NCBI RefSeq assembly: GCF_963855985.1
Contig: NC_087117.1
Location: 1,439,001 to 1,503,000 of the forward strand
Origin: Ostrinia nubilalis
Lineage: Eukaryota > Arthropoda > Insecta > Lepidoptera > Crambidae
Length of the DNA stretch: 64,000 nt
Reading direction: 5' to 3'
Shown here in pieces: positions 63,784 to 64,000 of this stretch. Position numbers and translations under genes: made by a program. The notes beneath the pieces are model-generated. The model was given only the letters and a program-made list of their open reading frames with translations, did no database searches and was not told the DNA's origin. Each line of letters begins with the position of its first letter. Position 1 is the stretch's first letter.

Positions 63784-64000
63784 TGACATCATTATTTCAG
63801 CCATAGGACGTCATCTGTTGAACATAATTTTGCTGTACTTGCTTTGTACAGCATTAAAAAAAATACTCAAGTCGGCGGGCCGCCAGTTTAGTATGTAAAC
63901 CCCTTTATACAAGTTGCGTAACATACAGAACAAATATACACAATTTTAAACCTTACTGTATGGACTTAAGCATGTGAAGATGTTTCTGCCACTAATTGCG
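63784..64000. other. Window edge, RTE scrap
   Basis: CATTATTTCAGCCATAGGAC is the reverse of an RTE 3' tail. The rest is not recognised. Confidence 0.4.

Overview
The window is animal nuclear DNA, almost certainly from a moth or butterfly. The evidence is repeated copies of the Lep1-type Helitron (5' TC-TATACTAATATTATAAA, 3' hairpin plus CTAG, inserted between A and T), several tRNA-derived SINE families, RTE-clade retrotransposon tails, a TTAGG-type telomeric repeat stub, and spliced genes with large AT-rich introns full of transposons. The species cannot be named from the sequence alone.

One host gene spans almost the whole window on the minus strand. I assembled twelve coding exons between 62062 and 2421 (about 606 codons, incomplete at both ends). 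All twelve have GT/AG splice sites, and all eleven exon junctions keep a compatible reading phase. The protein reads as a RasGEF (CDC25-like) catalytic domain, a linker, a PH-like domain (FIDLQCVKDMRLG...LVYG), an EF-hand-region helix, and a Ser/Thr-rich linker. That order matches the epsilon class of phosphoinositide-specific phospholipase C, so I call it a PLC-epsilon-like gene. The X/Y catalytic barrel, C2 and RA domains would lie to the left of the window, and the N-terminus to the right. Two introns are very large (18.3 kb and 22.3 kb). The C-terminal RasGEF exon (11791-11975) has three partial tandem copies in the next intron (10212-11477). They keep the reading frame and the donor site and differ from the exon mainly at synonymous positions.

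Everything else is mobile or repetitive DNA inside these introns. From left to right: a Jockey/CR1-like reverse transcriptase 3' fragment (1-1298); a 2.0-kb TIR element holding a broken RTE retrotransposon (2754-4788); a 16-bp minisatellite (7035-7620); a 1.5-kb element with an 8-bp target duplication (16805-18290); a CACTA-ended element inside a Helitron (23669-24976); a nearly intact P-element/THAP9-like transposase gene with one frameshift and a Helitron in its intron (31484-34551); a 1.4-kb TIR element with about 140-bp internal repeats and a small acidic terminal exon, also inside a Helitron (45305-46707); a 1.7-kb inverted-repeat hairpin element (46806-48522); an inverted duplication around a retrotransposon fragment (54735-56110); a telomere-associated retroelement tail (58027-58905); and a TA-target element (59484-60542) inserted into a THAP-exon relic that also exists as an uninterrupted copy at 54168-54668.

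Many short MITE and SINE families recur. Several insertions can be proven by their exact target duplications or by an uninterrupted copy of the same repeat elsewhere in the window. I saw no bacterial genes, CRISPR arrays, rRNA, genuine tRNA genes or viral genes.
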